Part shown: piece after piece, positions 54,845 through 64,000 of the stretch
How positions within the stretch are numbered: position 1 is the stretch's first letter
Layout: every line of letters begins with the position of its first letter
NCBI GenBank assembly: GCA_964035575.1
Contig: OZ037895.1
Span: forward strand, 186,001-250,000
Reading direction: 5' to 3'
Source of the DNA: Rhynchopus sp. YZ270_cl-10
Lineage: Eukaryota; Euglenozoa; Diplonemea; Diplonemida; Diplonemidae
Length of the DNA: 64,000 nucleotides
The notes under the pieces: model-generated
Database searches by the model: none
Seen by the model: only the letters and a program-made list of their open reading frames with translations
What the model was told of the DNA's origin: nothing
Made by a program: the position numbers and the translations under genes

Positions 54845-55010
54845 CTGCTCGCTGCGTACCGTACCCCTTATTTTTTTTTGCCTGCGGCGCCATTTTCCTT
54901 TTTTGCTCCGCAAAAAAGGGTTTGTTGAGTGACTGTGTGGTGTAAACCAGCATTTTTACACCGTACCCTATTTTTTTTCGCCTGCGGCGCCATTTATTCT
55001 TTTTCATACG
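54845..55010 (+). repeat. Tandem pair of CCGTACC … CGCCTGCGGCGCC units
   Basis: Two units (54853-54940, 54955-55015) each have CCGTACCC, an A/T spacer, then GCCTGCGGCGCCATTT. The first continues with TTTTGCTCCGCAAAAAAGGG and GTTGAGTGACTGTGTGG, also present at 30625-30675 just outside the hAT-like element. These are pieces of a shared module. Confidence 0.5.
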
Positions 55011-56052
55011 GCTAAAGAATCGCAGGGTGGCGTTCGCGAAGTTTGACGAATACAAGCGCGTGCAAAAAGTAGTTATGCAGTGGAGAAAGGAATGGAAACC
55101 ACCAACCCTGAACAGTACCTGACCTGCCTTTCCCGGGGGGAAATTTTTTTTTATCAACTAAATCTGGGAAAATTGCGAATTTGACGATAATGGGCTGGCT
55201 CCGAGCAAAAAAAAAAAAAAACAAATTAGATACTCCTCTTCTCAGTTCGCAGTTCAAGAGAACAGAAAGAATACATAGGGCGTAGATGATAAGTGTAGAC
55301 TGATTGAGGGGGTGTGCATTTTTATTTTATTTATTTTTTTTTTTTTGCAGTTGGTGCTCCTGATGACCCCATATTACGTACTTCTTGCGTACCATGGTAC
55401 CAGCAGTCGTATTTTTTTTTTTTTTTTGGTTATTTTTTGCGGAATGATAAAGTGTCGACACCCGAGGAGAAAGCTCCACTTTTCCCTTTTCTTTGTGGCA
55501 CAAAAAACAAAACAAAACAAAAAAAATGAACACACAAAACAACCACGGCGTTCTCTCCCGGCAGAAAGGCAGAGATGGGAGGATCACCCCCCGAGGGGTG
55601 TGGTTCTCCGTATCCACTGAACAGACCCATTTTTCTTGAGGTTTGGCATGTGCAAATGGCCCAAAAGAAAGAGAAAAAAAGAGTGAAAAACGAGGTCCGC
55701 AGTTGCACAGGAATAATACCGCTGTTGCGAAAACACATTGGCACGATTTTGGGTTGAGAGGTGAAAAAAGAAAAAATTTAATCCGGCTCTGTTTTTCGAA
55801 GATGAATGCACTACAAAAACCCTCCTTTGTAACTTATTTCGCAAATAAAGAGTAGTTGAAAACGTGCTAAAACGCAGCTCGGTCGAGCTCATGCAAAGGG
55901 TGGGACGTGAGTGTCCGTACCGTAAGAGAACGGAGGCGGTTCACAACCGCTCGGCAAGCCACGTAACCTCTTTACCCCCAAATAAATACCAAAACAAGGA
56001 AGCGCTTTTTTGGAATAAGCCGCACAACAAAAAAGGTGAAAAAAAAAATTTT

Positions 56053-56596
56053 TTTTTCTCAACTGAGGAAAAGTAGCTCTGAGCAAACCCCGTGGAAGAA
56101 GTGTGAGGATAAATTCACTTTTCCTCACACATAGCCACTTTTCCTCACGCAATTTGGAAAAGTAGCAATAATTTTTGGCTGGGGTTTGTGTAGAAAAAAG
56201 CCTACGTGTGAGGCTTTTTTTGGTGTGAGGAAAAGTAGAGGGGGGGTCGAAAAAAAAATTGAGTGGGAGAGTGGGTCATTTTGATATCTCTGCTTCACAT
56301 TTTGTCACCGTGACCAACATGACCATTTTTTGGTCCATTTTTTCGGCCAAAAATTTGGTACCACAGGGCTACACCATATTCTGGGATTATCAATCTTTTG
56401 AAAATACGGCCTGGTATTCGGGCCAAAATGTCCCATGGGGCCCATAGTAGCCTTACTGAGAGCCAATCTTAATAGTGAAATTCGATTTTCTGTGAAAAAT
56501 ATTCCCACCAAAAAATCGTCTTTTTTTTCTGCATATTCACCCCACACTTCTTCCACGGGGTTTGCTTAGAGCTACTTTTCCTTCAGTTGAGAAAAC
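56053..56596. mobile_element. 544-bp element with TIRs of about 55 bp
   Basis: Left arm: TTTTCTCAACTGAGGAAAAG, TAGCTCTGAGCAAACCCCGT, GGAAGAAGTGTG. The right arm is its near-perfect complement ending at GTTGAGAAAA. Repeats of GTGAGGAAAAGT lie inside the left half. No protein frame. No target-site duplication seen. Confidence 0.65.
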
Positions 56597-56616
56597 TATT
56601 ATATTCTGGTGAAATA

Positions 56617-56757
56617 TTCACTTTCCCTCCACTCGTGCCCTTTCAGAAACTCGTGGCTGACTTTATCCCACTCGCTTCGCTCGTGAGATAAAGTCTATTA
56701 CCACTCGTTTCTGAAAGGTACACTCGTGTGAGGAAAAGTGAATATTTCCTCAGACGA
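56617..56757. repeat. 141-bp fold-back with a GCTTCGC core
   Basis: Arms include GAAATATTCACTTT, CACTCGTG, CTTTCAGAAACTCGTGG, GACTTTATC and their complements, closing at CACTCGCTTCGCTCGTGAG. It adjoins the TIR element 56053-56596 and shares its GTGAGGAAAAGT motif, so it is probably a related miniature. Confidence 0.6.
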
Positions 56758-57192
56758 ATAAATAGCTATTTTTGATGTTTCACAGAAAAAAAAAAAGTAG
56801 ACTTGAAATACAAAGCCCTCTCGTGACAGTGTACCTTGTTATAAAAAAATTATAAGATGACCCTAAGCCCTCACATTGCTTAGTCACCTTTAAAAAAAAA
56901 GGGGTTCGTTGACGTTAGTGCCAGCAGCGTGCAAGCATATCAGGGAGGGATGATTTTTCTTTATTATTTTTGTTTGGAGTTTCCGTGCTATTGTAAGGGA
57001 GGGGGGGGAATGATGACGAGCTGTGAGATACTTTTCGTTTATTAGATTTTTTCTTTCTATTGAGTTGCGATGCGAGAAGGTAGGGGGGTGGGCATATTTT
57101 TTCGTACCCTCCACGTATGGCAAATGACAATCATTATGAAATCACCGGATATTATGATAGAGGAATATTATCGCATTATGCGACATTACAAG

Positions 57193-57415
57193 GGTCTTCT
57201 TCGGGGTGGCAGTTCGTAGCCTGGAAGTGGCCGGAAGCGACACCTCAACCGTTTCCTTTCGCCGCAAAAGTTGGAGAGGTTTTGTATTGTATTTCACTGT
57301 AGTAACTTTGTAAGTAGCCCTATAAGCGGGTCTTCGGAAGACCACCCTTTTCTGCAACCCAGCGGAAGTGACACCTCAACCGGTTCCTTTCGCCGTAAAA
57401 GTTGGAGAGGTGACG
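57193..57415 (+). repeat. Direct repeat pair (ACACCTCAACCG … AAAGTTGGAGAGGT)
   Basis: Two copies about 140 bp apart (57235-57280, 57370-57414) read GGAAG-GACACCTCAACCG, then TTCCTTTCGCCG-AAAAGTTGG and AGAGGT. Within each copy ACCTC and GAGGT can pair. The weak frame 57117-57302 overlaps the first copy; I do not call a gene. Confidence 0.5.
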
Positions 57416-60284
57416 AGATAATTATAATAAAAAGATCGGGTCTTTTTGTGCGCTCAACGTTGGAAAACCTAAAGGTGAAGAAGAAAAAAAATGTGGTAAA
57501 CTGAAGTCATGCTGTTATGGTTAAATAACTCAAAGAACAAAGCAAGCTTCCGTCTTTTTTTTTTTTTTCAATCCGTTTTTTCCCCGTTTAATTTATCATT
57601 TGCCATACGTGCCTCTCCATCACAATTTTCTCTGATATTATAAAAATGAAGTTCTTTTTTTTTTGCTTTTTTTTTTAATCGTTGTCAGTTTGTAACCATC
57701 CTTTTGATTTTTTTAAGATTTTTTTGAAAAAATGGAAAGATGAACCGAAGTCTTTGTGTCTGGTCACATCAACAACAAAAAAAAAAAAAAAAGGAGTCCC
57801 TATTCGGGCTTTAATTTCTGCCTCTTTTCAAGAGGCTTGGAAAGACAAATAATGAAGGTTTTTGAAATAAGATGAAAATGGGAATGAGGACAAAAGGGGG
57901 GTTGATAACGTTTTTTTCCCCCTCCAAATACGTTTTTTTTTACACTTACAAAACACAGCCAATTTGCGTAGTCATGGATAGATAAAGATCTTTACACAAA
58001 CCCTCCAATTGCAGTAATTCACACAAAAGAAGTCAAATTTTCATTTCACAACTCTTCGCAACAATATAGCATAAGCCTGTATTTGTGAAAAAGTTGTGAA
58101 GAGTTGAATTTTCCGCCCGGAACACACCAGAAATGAACATTGTAATGGAAAAAAAAAAAAAGTTTAGCTATCCATGAAGAGAAAACGCAAACATTTCAAC
58201 ATATGCCATCAATAAATTGATAGCATAGGAGGAGGGATCAATAAAAATGTTCCCATCTTTCTTTTTATGCAAACAAAAAAAGCGAAAAAACCAATGCATA
58301 TTTCTTGCAATGACCATTTTTTTTTTCCACTCTTTTTTTTAAAACTCCGCATGGGCCGGGAAAGGGGTTGGCAGTGCAAAAATAAAAAAAAAACACAAAC
58401 AAACGCACTGTCACTCCGTGGGTTATTGAATTCCGGAGTGTGAAAAAAAAAAAAAAAAAATGGTGAAGTTGACAGCGCAAAAACGCCTCTGGGACGCAAG
58501 CACTGACACTCTCGAGGGACCTACAAAAAAAAAAAATTGGAGACGAACGAGGCCAACCCGAATTTTTTGTACGGTCGCCACCTGATGTTCAGGGTTATAG
58601 TTAAATGCAGCCAGACAATGAGATCTGAATTGGCTCAAGTGATTTAACGGGAGGGGAGGGTGGGAGAAAATAGTCAGTATCAGGCGATCAAAACATAGGC
58701 CATTATTTCGGTTTCTAATAACACTACGCGGGAAAATACCACATCATCGAGGTGTTTTTTTCCTCCAAAAATCTGCTTCATTGTGCAATACAATGGGCTG
58801 TCTTTTTGAAAACTTGGTTGTATTAGTGTAGCCACCCTAGAGTGTGTTCCACTAGGTACTTTTTTTTCTTTTCGAGTTGCCCTCAAACAAACTGCGATCT
58901 GTATGCTTTACAGAACGGGGCTTCTTTCCTTCACCCTCAAAAAAAAAAAAATACTTGACTGTCACATTATGACACCAGAAAGATGGACCCTTTGTTGCAA
59001 AAAAAAAAAATTGCAAAAGAAAAAAAAGCAAGAAAACAACAGAAATTCGGTTAGTTGGAAAAATCGAAACAGTAACGAAGAGCACAACCCTCAAAACAGA
59101 GGCTGGCGTGACGCTGACTACCCGGTAATTTTTCGACAGCCATCGCGCTTTGTTTTTTTTTGGTGTTGTTGTTACACGAGAAATTGGGGGAGAGGGGAAG
59201 GAGGTAATTTTTTTTCCAGACAATGGCACCACAAAGAAACGGAAATCATCATCAAAACAGTGTTTTTTCTGGAGGGGGTGCGGGGGTGCGCGCGCACCCC
59301 CGTCAGACTTTTTTGAGATTTCAAGGGGGTGCACGCACCCCCTAGTGGCCCCCCTGGGGGCGGAGGGGCAGGGCGGTTGGGGGTGGGGACCCACCCCCCT
59401 ACCACTCTGCCCCCCCTTCACCTTCCCCATCATGCTCTCGCGAGCCTCACCAGGAAGTAAGGAGTCGGCGTTTCCGTAGCTGCAAACATAACTGTTTTGC
59501 GTCCCAGGTGCTGTCAGTGTAGCTCTTCTCTGTTTGGCAGTAAAAATGTGCAATTTTAAGCGCAATTTTTTGAAACGTTGCGTACCGTGGCTTCGCCAGA
59601 AACTTTCATTTTAGATAATGACCAACGAAAGTGCCATTTTGTGCCATCATTTCTTAGAAATGTTGCGTACCGTGGTTTCGCCAGGAACCTTTGGGTGCCA
59701 TGACCGCCGTTTCTTTTGTAAATGTCCTGAGGTTACTGGTACTTCGTGCACCACGTGTGTCTAGTGCAAATATCAATGAAGTGCCGAACTCCGCAGTTGG
59801 ATAACTGAGGAATTCCCATATTCCGCCGGAGGCCCCCAACTTGAGCTGGGTTGGGGACCCGGGTTCGACCGAGTTTTGACCGAGTTTCAGCGAAAACCCC
59901 CAAAACCTCTTAAATCACCTGTTGCATGGTCAACTGCGGGAAAAAAAATATACACACTTTTTTGCCCTGTGCACCCCCATCAGCCAAAAACTCCAAATCC
60001 TAAAAAAAACACTGATCAAAAGAAAGAAAAAAAAGACAAGATGAACCTAAGAAGTCTCAAAGTGTGGAGACATTTTGTTGAAAACTTGGTTGTATTAGTG
60101 TAGCCACCCTAGAATGTGCTCCACTAACCAACAGATTGTTTTTTTTTTTGGGGGGAAACGAAAATACTTTTTTTGGGGGAAAACAGATGAACATACGCCT
60201 CCTCTCGTCACCTCTGGGGTAAAAAAAAAAAAATGAAGGAAAATTTTATGTGATGAAACGTAAAAGCCTCATCTAAATATAATA

Positions 60285-60403
60285 CACGGTGGAGTCCGCC
60301 CAAAATAGGAGGACCCTTTTAGGCGAATTCCTTAAGGCAGCCTTCCACCTAAAGAAGTCCACCCCCAAAAGGGTTCTCCCAAAAATGGGAGGACTCCACC
60401 GTG
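60285..60403. mobile_element. 119-bp MITE, CACGGTGG ends
   Basis: Ends CACGGTGGAGTCC and GGACTCCACCGTG are perfect inverted copies. Further pairing AGGACCCTTTT / AAAAGGGTTCT extends the arms. TA precedes the left end; the right flank is CA, a possible mutated TA. Same family as 28375-28460. Confidence 0.6.
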
Positions 60404-60816
60404 CAGGAAGCATATAAAAAAATGAAAAAAATGAAAATAAAACTTGAAAAGACGAATGCGCATCGCCCGTGTACCTGCCTATAGTTATAAAAAAAGAGAA
60501 TAATAATAACACAGTCATGCAAAGGGAGAAAAAAGGAAAGGGAAACGAAAGGATGGGGGCAAAAGGAGGTGGAGGTGGTGGGTTCTGTTGAAACAACAGA
60601 GAAAAAAAAGTACAAAAAAAAAAGAAATAATCAAAAACGTACTGTAAACAAAATACCGGGAAAGTCTGTGGGGGACCAAAAAGAATGGTAAGGGGGGGGC
60701 AAAAATGTGAAGGGACGGAGAGATAGAGAGAGAGGGAGGCGAGGGGGGGGAACAAATATTGACCCCCCTATTTTATTTTTTGAAAACTTGGTTGTATTAG
60801 TGTAGCCACCCTAGAG

Positions 60817-61353
60817 CTATGCTGCACGCGCACGCGTGCACAGCAAATTCTGAGAAAGTGCGCACGGCGCACGGCGTGCGCACGGCAGTATGCACGGCAG
60901 TATGCACGGCAGTATGCACGGCAGTATGCACGGCAGTATGCACGGCAGTATGCACGGCAGTATGCACGGCAGTATGTACGGCAGTATGTACGGCAGTACT
61001 TATTGTGAAGGATGAAAAAATATCCGGCAAAACCCCCGAGACTTTGGCCCGTTGGGGCACCTGTTGCACTCCGCCTGCGGCGGCAACCGACGCATGACGT
61101 CGATCAGAGGAGGGTGAGACGCGTTTCTCCGCCTTTCTCGAAGTGCGCTGTAATCCGGGATAACCCCCTGCGCATAGGGGCTGGTACAGTACAACAAAGG
61201 GCAACGTATAGGAGCTAGGCTTCCTACGTTGAATAAGGGCCGTGCGCACTGCCGTGCGCACGCGTGCGCCGCAAATTTTCAAAAAGTGCGCACGGCGTAC
61301 GTGCGGCGTACGTGCGGCGTACGCGTACGTACGGCCGTGCGCGTGCAGCATAG
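60817..61353. mobile_element. 537-bp GC-rich TIR element inserted into repeat S1, 8-bp TSD
   Basis: Ends CTATGCTGCACGCGCACG and CGTGCGCGTGCAGCATAG are inverted copies. They are flanked by CCCTAGAG at 60809-60816 and 61354-61361, which is S1 sequence present once in uninterrupted copies, so the insertion and 8-bp duplication are direct to read. It contains the 12-bp minisatellite CAGTATGCACGG (60893-60995), two direct copies of GCACGCGTGC, GCAAATT, AAAGTGCGCACGGCG (60831-60877, 61258-61302), and GTACGTGCGGC repeats near the right end. It encodes no transposase. Confidence 0.8.
60893..60995 (+). repeat. CAGTATGCACGG 12-bp minisatellite, about 8 copies
   Basis: Tandem units, the last two with CAGTATGTACGG. 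Translates to HTAV repeats in the minus frame, which I reject as protein. Lies inside the element at 60817-61353. Confidence 0.9.
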
Positions 61354-62241
61354 CCCTAGAGTGTGCTCCACTATTTTGACCCCCTATTTTTTTTTTTGGA
61401 GAAAACGTTAATGGGAAAACGGGGAAAGGCGGGGGGAGAGAGATGATAAAAATGTTGAAAACAGGGTTCAAAAAAAAAATATCAAGTCTTTACGACGCTT
61501 TTTATTAACTTTTTTTTATTTCAAAAAAATGCTTTCTATTCGCTAAAGAGAAAGAAAAAAAAAATGTCGGGGAGGTGGGAGGAAAGGGCGGTGTGTAGTT
61601 TTGCCTCATTGTGTTGCCACATTGTAAGCAATTTCCACTTTATTGGATTTCTGTTTTTTTGACACCTGATTTGTTGTTTTTTTTTTCTTGTTATTTTTTG
61701 CCAACTCATAAATAAAGCAGTGTTGCGCCCAAACAAATGCAACTACAAAACCTGTATTGTTACCTCCGGTAGTGTTTCTTCGTCGTCCAACAAAAGGCAT
61801 TTTTTTTTTGCAGTTCAAAAATGAGCCACTGAATTCAGAGACACACAATCTGTGTGCTTGGCTATGCAAAGGATGATGAAGGATGTGCGACCCAATAACC
61901 ATTACGGAAAAAGGACCACCTATATGGAGTTTTTCTAAGGGGTTTTGGGGTTTCTTATATTTTTTTTTTTTTGTGTAAATCTTCGAAATTGTTGCAAATT
62001 GTCTTTTTTTTTCCTTTTTAAAATTTGATTGTATTAGTGTACGGCACCCAAGGATGAACTCCACTATACTATGTGATTCCAAAATCACCATTTTTTTTTC
62101 TTTGATGGTTGTGTTTCGCGCAAATAAATACGTCAAAAGAAAGGTTTTGTGAACCTCACTCACCTTTTCCAAAAAAATAAGAACCTCAGCAAAGCCGGGC
62201 ATTTATTTTTATTTTTTGCCCCTCATAAAATCCTCTATTTT

Positions 62242-64000
62242 TTAACAGCAGAGCATTTCAAGCATGTTGAGACGCACTCGCTCTGGGTACCACGACCCGG
62301 AGACCGTTGCATCGATAGCGGCGATCGACGCACGGCGTGCGAACGAGGGCATGTAAGGGGCTGCAGCTGCGACGGCACGTACTGCGCAAACCATGTCCTG
62401 CGCTGTTGCGTTTGTGGCACACACCTCGGTGACACAGGAGTGCAGATCCTGTCCGTCGAGGGTGCGGGACTGGACAAGCTCGGACACAAATCTGACAAGA
62501 CTGCGCACCTTGCTGCGGGTACGTACACTGGCAGCACCAAGGAAGCTGCGCTTCTCGGGTGCCTCGAAGATTGCCGCAAAACAGTCATCCTCTGTGTCAT
62601 GCACAGCGAACCCTGCCTTGACCATGCCCTCAACACCCTCATGCAACAGCACGGCAAGCTCGTTGTCGTGGCACACCAGGTCTGCCGTCAACGCGGCCAA
62701 AGGCAATGGGTCGGCTGCCGTCAGACACATCTCCAGGATGACTGCAACCACTGCCTCGCACCCTCCGGTTGCACGCATCAGCTGCAGGGCAACAAGCTCC
62801 GCACACTCCACCCGGTCGTGCGTGAGGCTCGCAATCTCAAAGGACAGTTCGTTGATCAACGCGATAACGTTCTTCGGGTATGCGGTTGTCTCCCTCTGCA
62901 CGCTCCACGCAGGCGACACAGCATCAAGCAGCGAGAGGGTCTCGCTCTCCGGCAGGTCCGATGAGGTCTGGCTGTGGTGCGTCTCCTCCTTCGGCGACTG
63001 AAGCGCCTTCAGAATCTCCAACGGCATCTGCGCCACATTCATCGGGGTGTCAAACGCTGCGAGGAAAGGTGTCGGGTTGTCACACGGCGTCGTTGGGTGC
63101 GACACAGCATCGATGTAGGACCCAGGGGTCTGCTGCACCCACCTGCTGGAGTCTCCAGGGGAAAGCGCCAGGAGCGACGGTGTCATCAACGGGGTGGCCG
63201 GCGAGGCAGTCTCAGTCGGACTGATCGGGATGGGCTCCACCGTCGCACCGGGGTTCTTCTTGAGGAAGGTGCGCGCATGCGATTTGTGGGTCCGCCCCTC
63301 AGCGTGCGCATCGTACTGCGCAATGGAGTTGCACATTACGTTGCAAAGCGGGCACATACACTGCTGGACCTTGGTGACGCCCTCGGGGTTTTTGTACCAC
63401 TTCAGGTCAACCGGGGGGGCCTCACGCTCCAAGGGGACTTCGTCGCAGCGAATCCACTCTGCGCCAATGTTGTTCTCAAGAAATTCACGCATTTTCTTGG
63501 GGGAGACCCAGTGGCAGACCTCCATGAACTCTGTGGAGAAGCAGCAGAACCAATCCGCCCACTGCACTGCGTCCAAAGGGAGGCCACCCTCCGTTGTTGC
63601 CACCGCATAGGAAGCAAGCTCCTCGAACCTTGCCTCGCAACGTGGCAGGGCAGCAGGAAGCGGCCCTTCCAGTGAGTCGCGCACCCCCTGGCGGAACCGT
63701 TTGAGAAGCAGCCTTGTGCCGAAGAAGTGCGTCACCTTCTCGATTTTGTACTGCGGAACCGACTCTGCGCTGTCTGCAACCTCATTGACGTTGCACCACA
63801 CTGCCGCAACGCGCTGCGTCAAATGGTTCCGCAACGAGAGCGGTGACACCCAATGGCAGCACGACGTGAACTCTGCGGAGAACGTCTCACACCACGCAGC
63901 GTACGTCGGAGCATCAAGCACACCAATACGCTCCATATCCGACGAAGCGCACGTCACCATGTGTGCAAACGCCTTGTAAGCACCAAGCCGGTCCTCCTCC
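62242..64000 (-). CDS. Zinc-finger protein with duplicated N-terminal module (5' end beyond right edge)
   Basis: The frame is open to the window edge, so at least 585 residues are visible and the true start is upstream of ATG 63960. Two related segments of about 110 residues carry the signature EF-xx-CHWVSPxxxRxxL with downstream W-N/R-CxEV (EFTSCCHWVSPLSLRNHL; EFMEVCHWVSPKKMREFL). A C2H2 finger of the U1/matrin type follows (CPLC, 12 residues, H, 5 residues, H), usual for double-stranded RNA or RNP binding. A Ser/Thr/Pro-rich linker leads to an alpha-helical C-terminal 190 residues (KNVIALINELSFEIAS onwards), reminiscent of MIF4G/HEAT-type helices. It may act in RNA metabolism; this is inference. 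The stop lies at 62242 in a sharp drop to AT-rich DNA. Confidence 0.8.
   Translation of the reverse strand, partial: EEDRLGAYKAFAHMVTCASSDMERIGVLDAPTYAAWCETFSAEFTSCCHWVSPLSLRNHLTQRVAAVWCNVNEVADSAESVPQYKIEKVTHFFGTRLLLKRFRQGVRDSLEGPLPAALPRCEARFEELASYAVATTEGGLPLDAVQWADWFCCFSTEFMEVCHWVSPKKMREFLENNIGAEWIRCDEVPLEREAPPVDLKWYKNPEGVTKVQQCMCPLCNVMCNSIAQYDAHAEGRTHKSHARTFLKKNPGATVEPIPISPTETASPATPLMTPSLLALSPGDSSRWVQQTPGSYIDAVSHPTTPCDNPTPFLAAFDTPMNVAQMPLEILKALQSPKEETHHSQTSSDLPESETLSLLDAVSPAWSVQRETTAYPKNVIALINELSFEIASLTHDRVECAELVALQLMRATGGCEAVVAVILEMCLTAADPLPLAALTADLVCHDNELAVLLHEGVEGMVKAGFAVHDTEDDCFAAIFEAPEKRSFLGAASVRTRSKVRSLVRFVSELVQSRTLDGQDLHSCVTEVCATNATAQDMVCAVRAVAAAAPYMPSFARRASIAAIDATVSGSWYPERVRLNMLEMLCC

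Larger units (their letters stand above)
37736..62241. other. Gene-free stretch of about 24.5 kb made of repeats
   Basis: I find no frame with coding character. Long open frames here are microsatellite translations (45073-45915, 60797-61471) or homopolymer artefacts. The content is hairpin families A, B, C, D, E, H, I, J and S1, and TIR elements at 40091-40735, 41723-41829, 44899-46243, 49167-50015, 50019-50609, 56053-56596, 60285-60403 and 60817-61353. Between these is AT-rich unique sequence (for example 38.5-39.6, 42.3-43.4 and 51.2-53.7 kb) in which I see nothing. A weak 61-codon frame at 57117-57302 is the only one worth a second look. Confidence 0.6.

Noticed and set aside
57117-57302. 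61-residue frame MANDNHYEITGYYDRG…
   Set aside because: Reads somewhat like protein, but it is short, overlaps a local direct repeat and has no clear splice or start context.
60797-61471. 224-residue frame with HTAV repeats
   Set aside because: Translation of the 12-bp minisatellite in a transposable element.
1-64000. CRISPR arrays
   Set aside because: Repeats are tandem or dispersed, without regular unique spacers, and the genome is eukaryotic.
1-64000. tRNA, 5S rRNA or spliced-leader RNA genes
   Set aside because: T-arm-like stems occur in families C and J, but no complete cloverleaf, 5S core or SL donor with Sm site could be read.

Overview
The window looks like nuclear DNA of a protist with intron-containing genes, most likely a euglenozoan and plausibly a diplonemid. 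(1) A decayed SSU rRNA fragment at 11.2-11.33 kb reads GCCAGCACCCGCGG on the minus strand, the euglenozoan form of the 530-loop. (2) Genes are GC-rich islands with conventional GT-AG introns in AT-rich DNA full of homopolymers. (3) Some start codons lie a few bases after a CAG, as expected with spliced-leader trans-splicing. No SL RNA, tRNA or intact rRNA gene was found, so the assignment is inference.

Almost all recognisable genes are on the minus strand. In order they are: the 5' exon of an acidic protein (185-895); a 140-aa MGC-type acylation candidate (9277-9699); an 84-aa MGNC-type acylation candidate (14101-14355); a two-exon Integrator subunit 6 homologue (14725-17699); a three-exon D-2-hydroxyacid dehydrogenase (19042-20389); a coiled-coil protein flanked by two copies of a Trp-rich domain (22291 to at least 24392); an S/T/P-rich protein (31275-32639); a 998-aa secreted CUB / PPT-repeat / Cys-rich protein (34739-37735); and a zinc-finger protein that runs off the right edge (62242-64000). 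One plus-strand locus at 20.4-21.6 kb has two competing models. Neighbouring genes show no shared pathway; they read as independent units.

The rest, including a gene-free stretch of about 24 kb (37.7-62.2 kb), is repeats of two kinds. The first is very short (30-120 nt) hairpin-forming families, each in several to more than 25 copies. Loops or flanks are conserved while paired stem bases change together, and nearly all copies are in plus orientation, antisense to the genes. The second is non-autonomous elements with terminal inverted repeats (TIRs). Several have clear target-site duplications (TSDs): 8 bp at 29391-30606 and 60817-61353, 7 bp at 12446-13140 and 40091-40735, 5-6 bp at 3784-4405, 13915-14060, 41723-41829 and 44899-46243, and TA for three others. 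One of them interrupts a copy of a hairpin family.

A further signal is a composite motif, GCGTACCGT next to a perfect short hairpin with a 3-nt loop. It recurs inside unrelated elements with different stem sequences. Fragments of SSU and LSU rRNA lie about 0.75 kb apart at 11.2-12.2 kb. The best candidates for something undescribed are the oriented, co-varying hairpin families and the GCGTACCGT-hairpin cassette.
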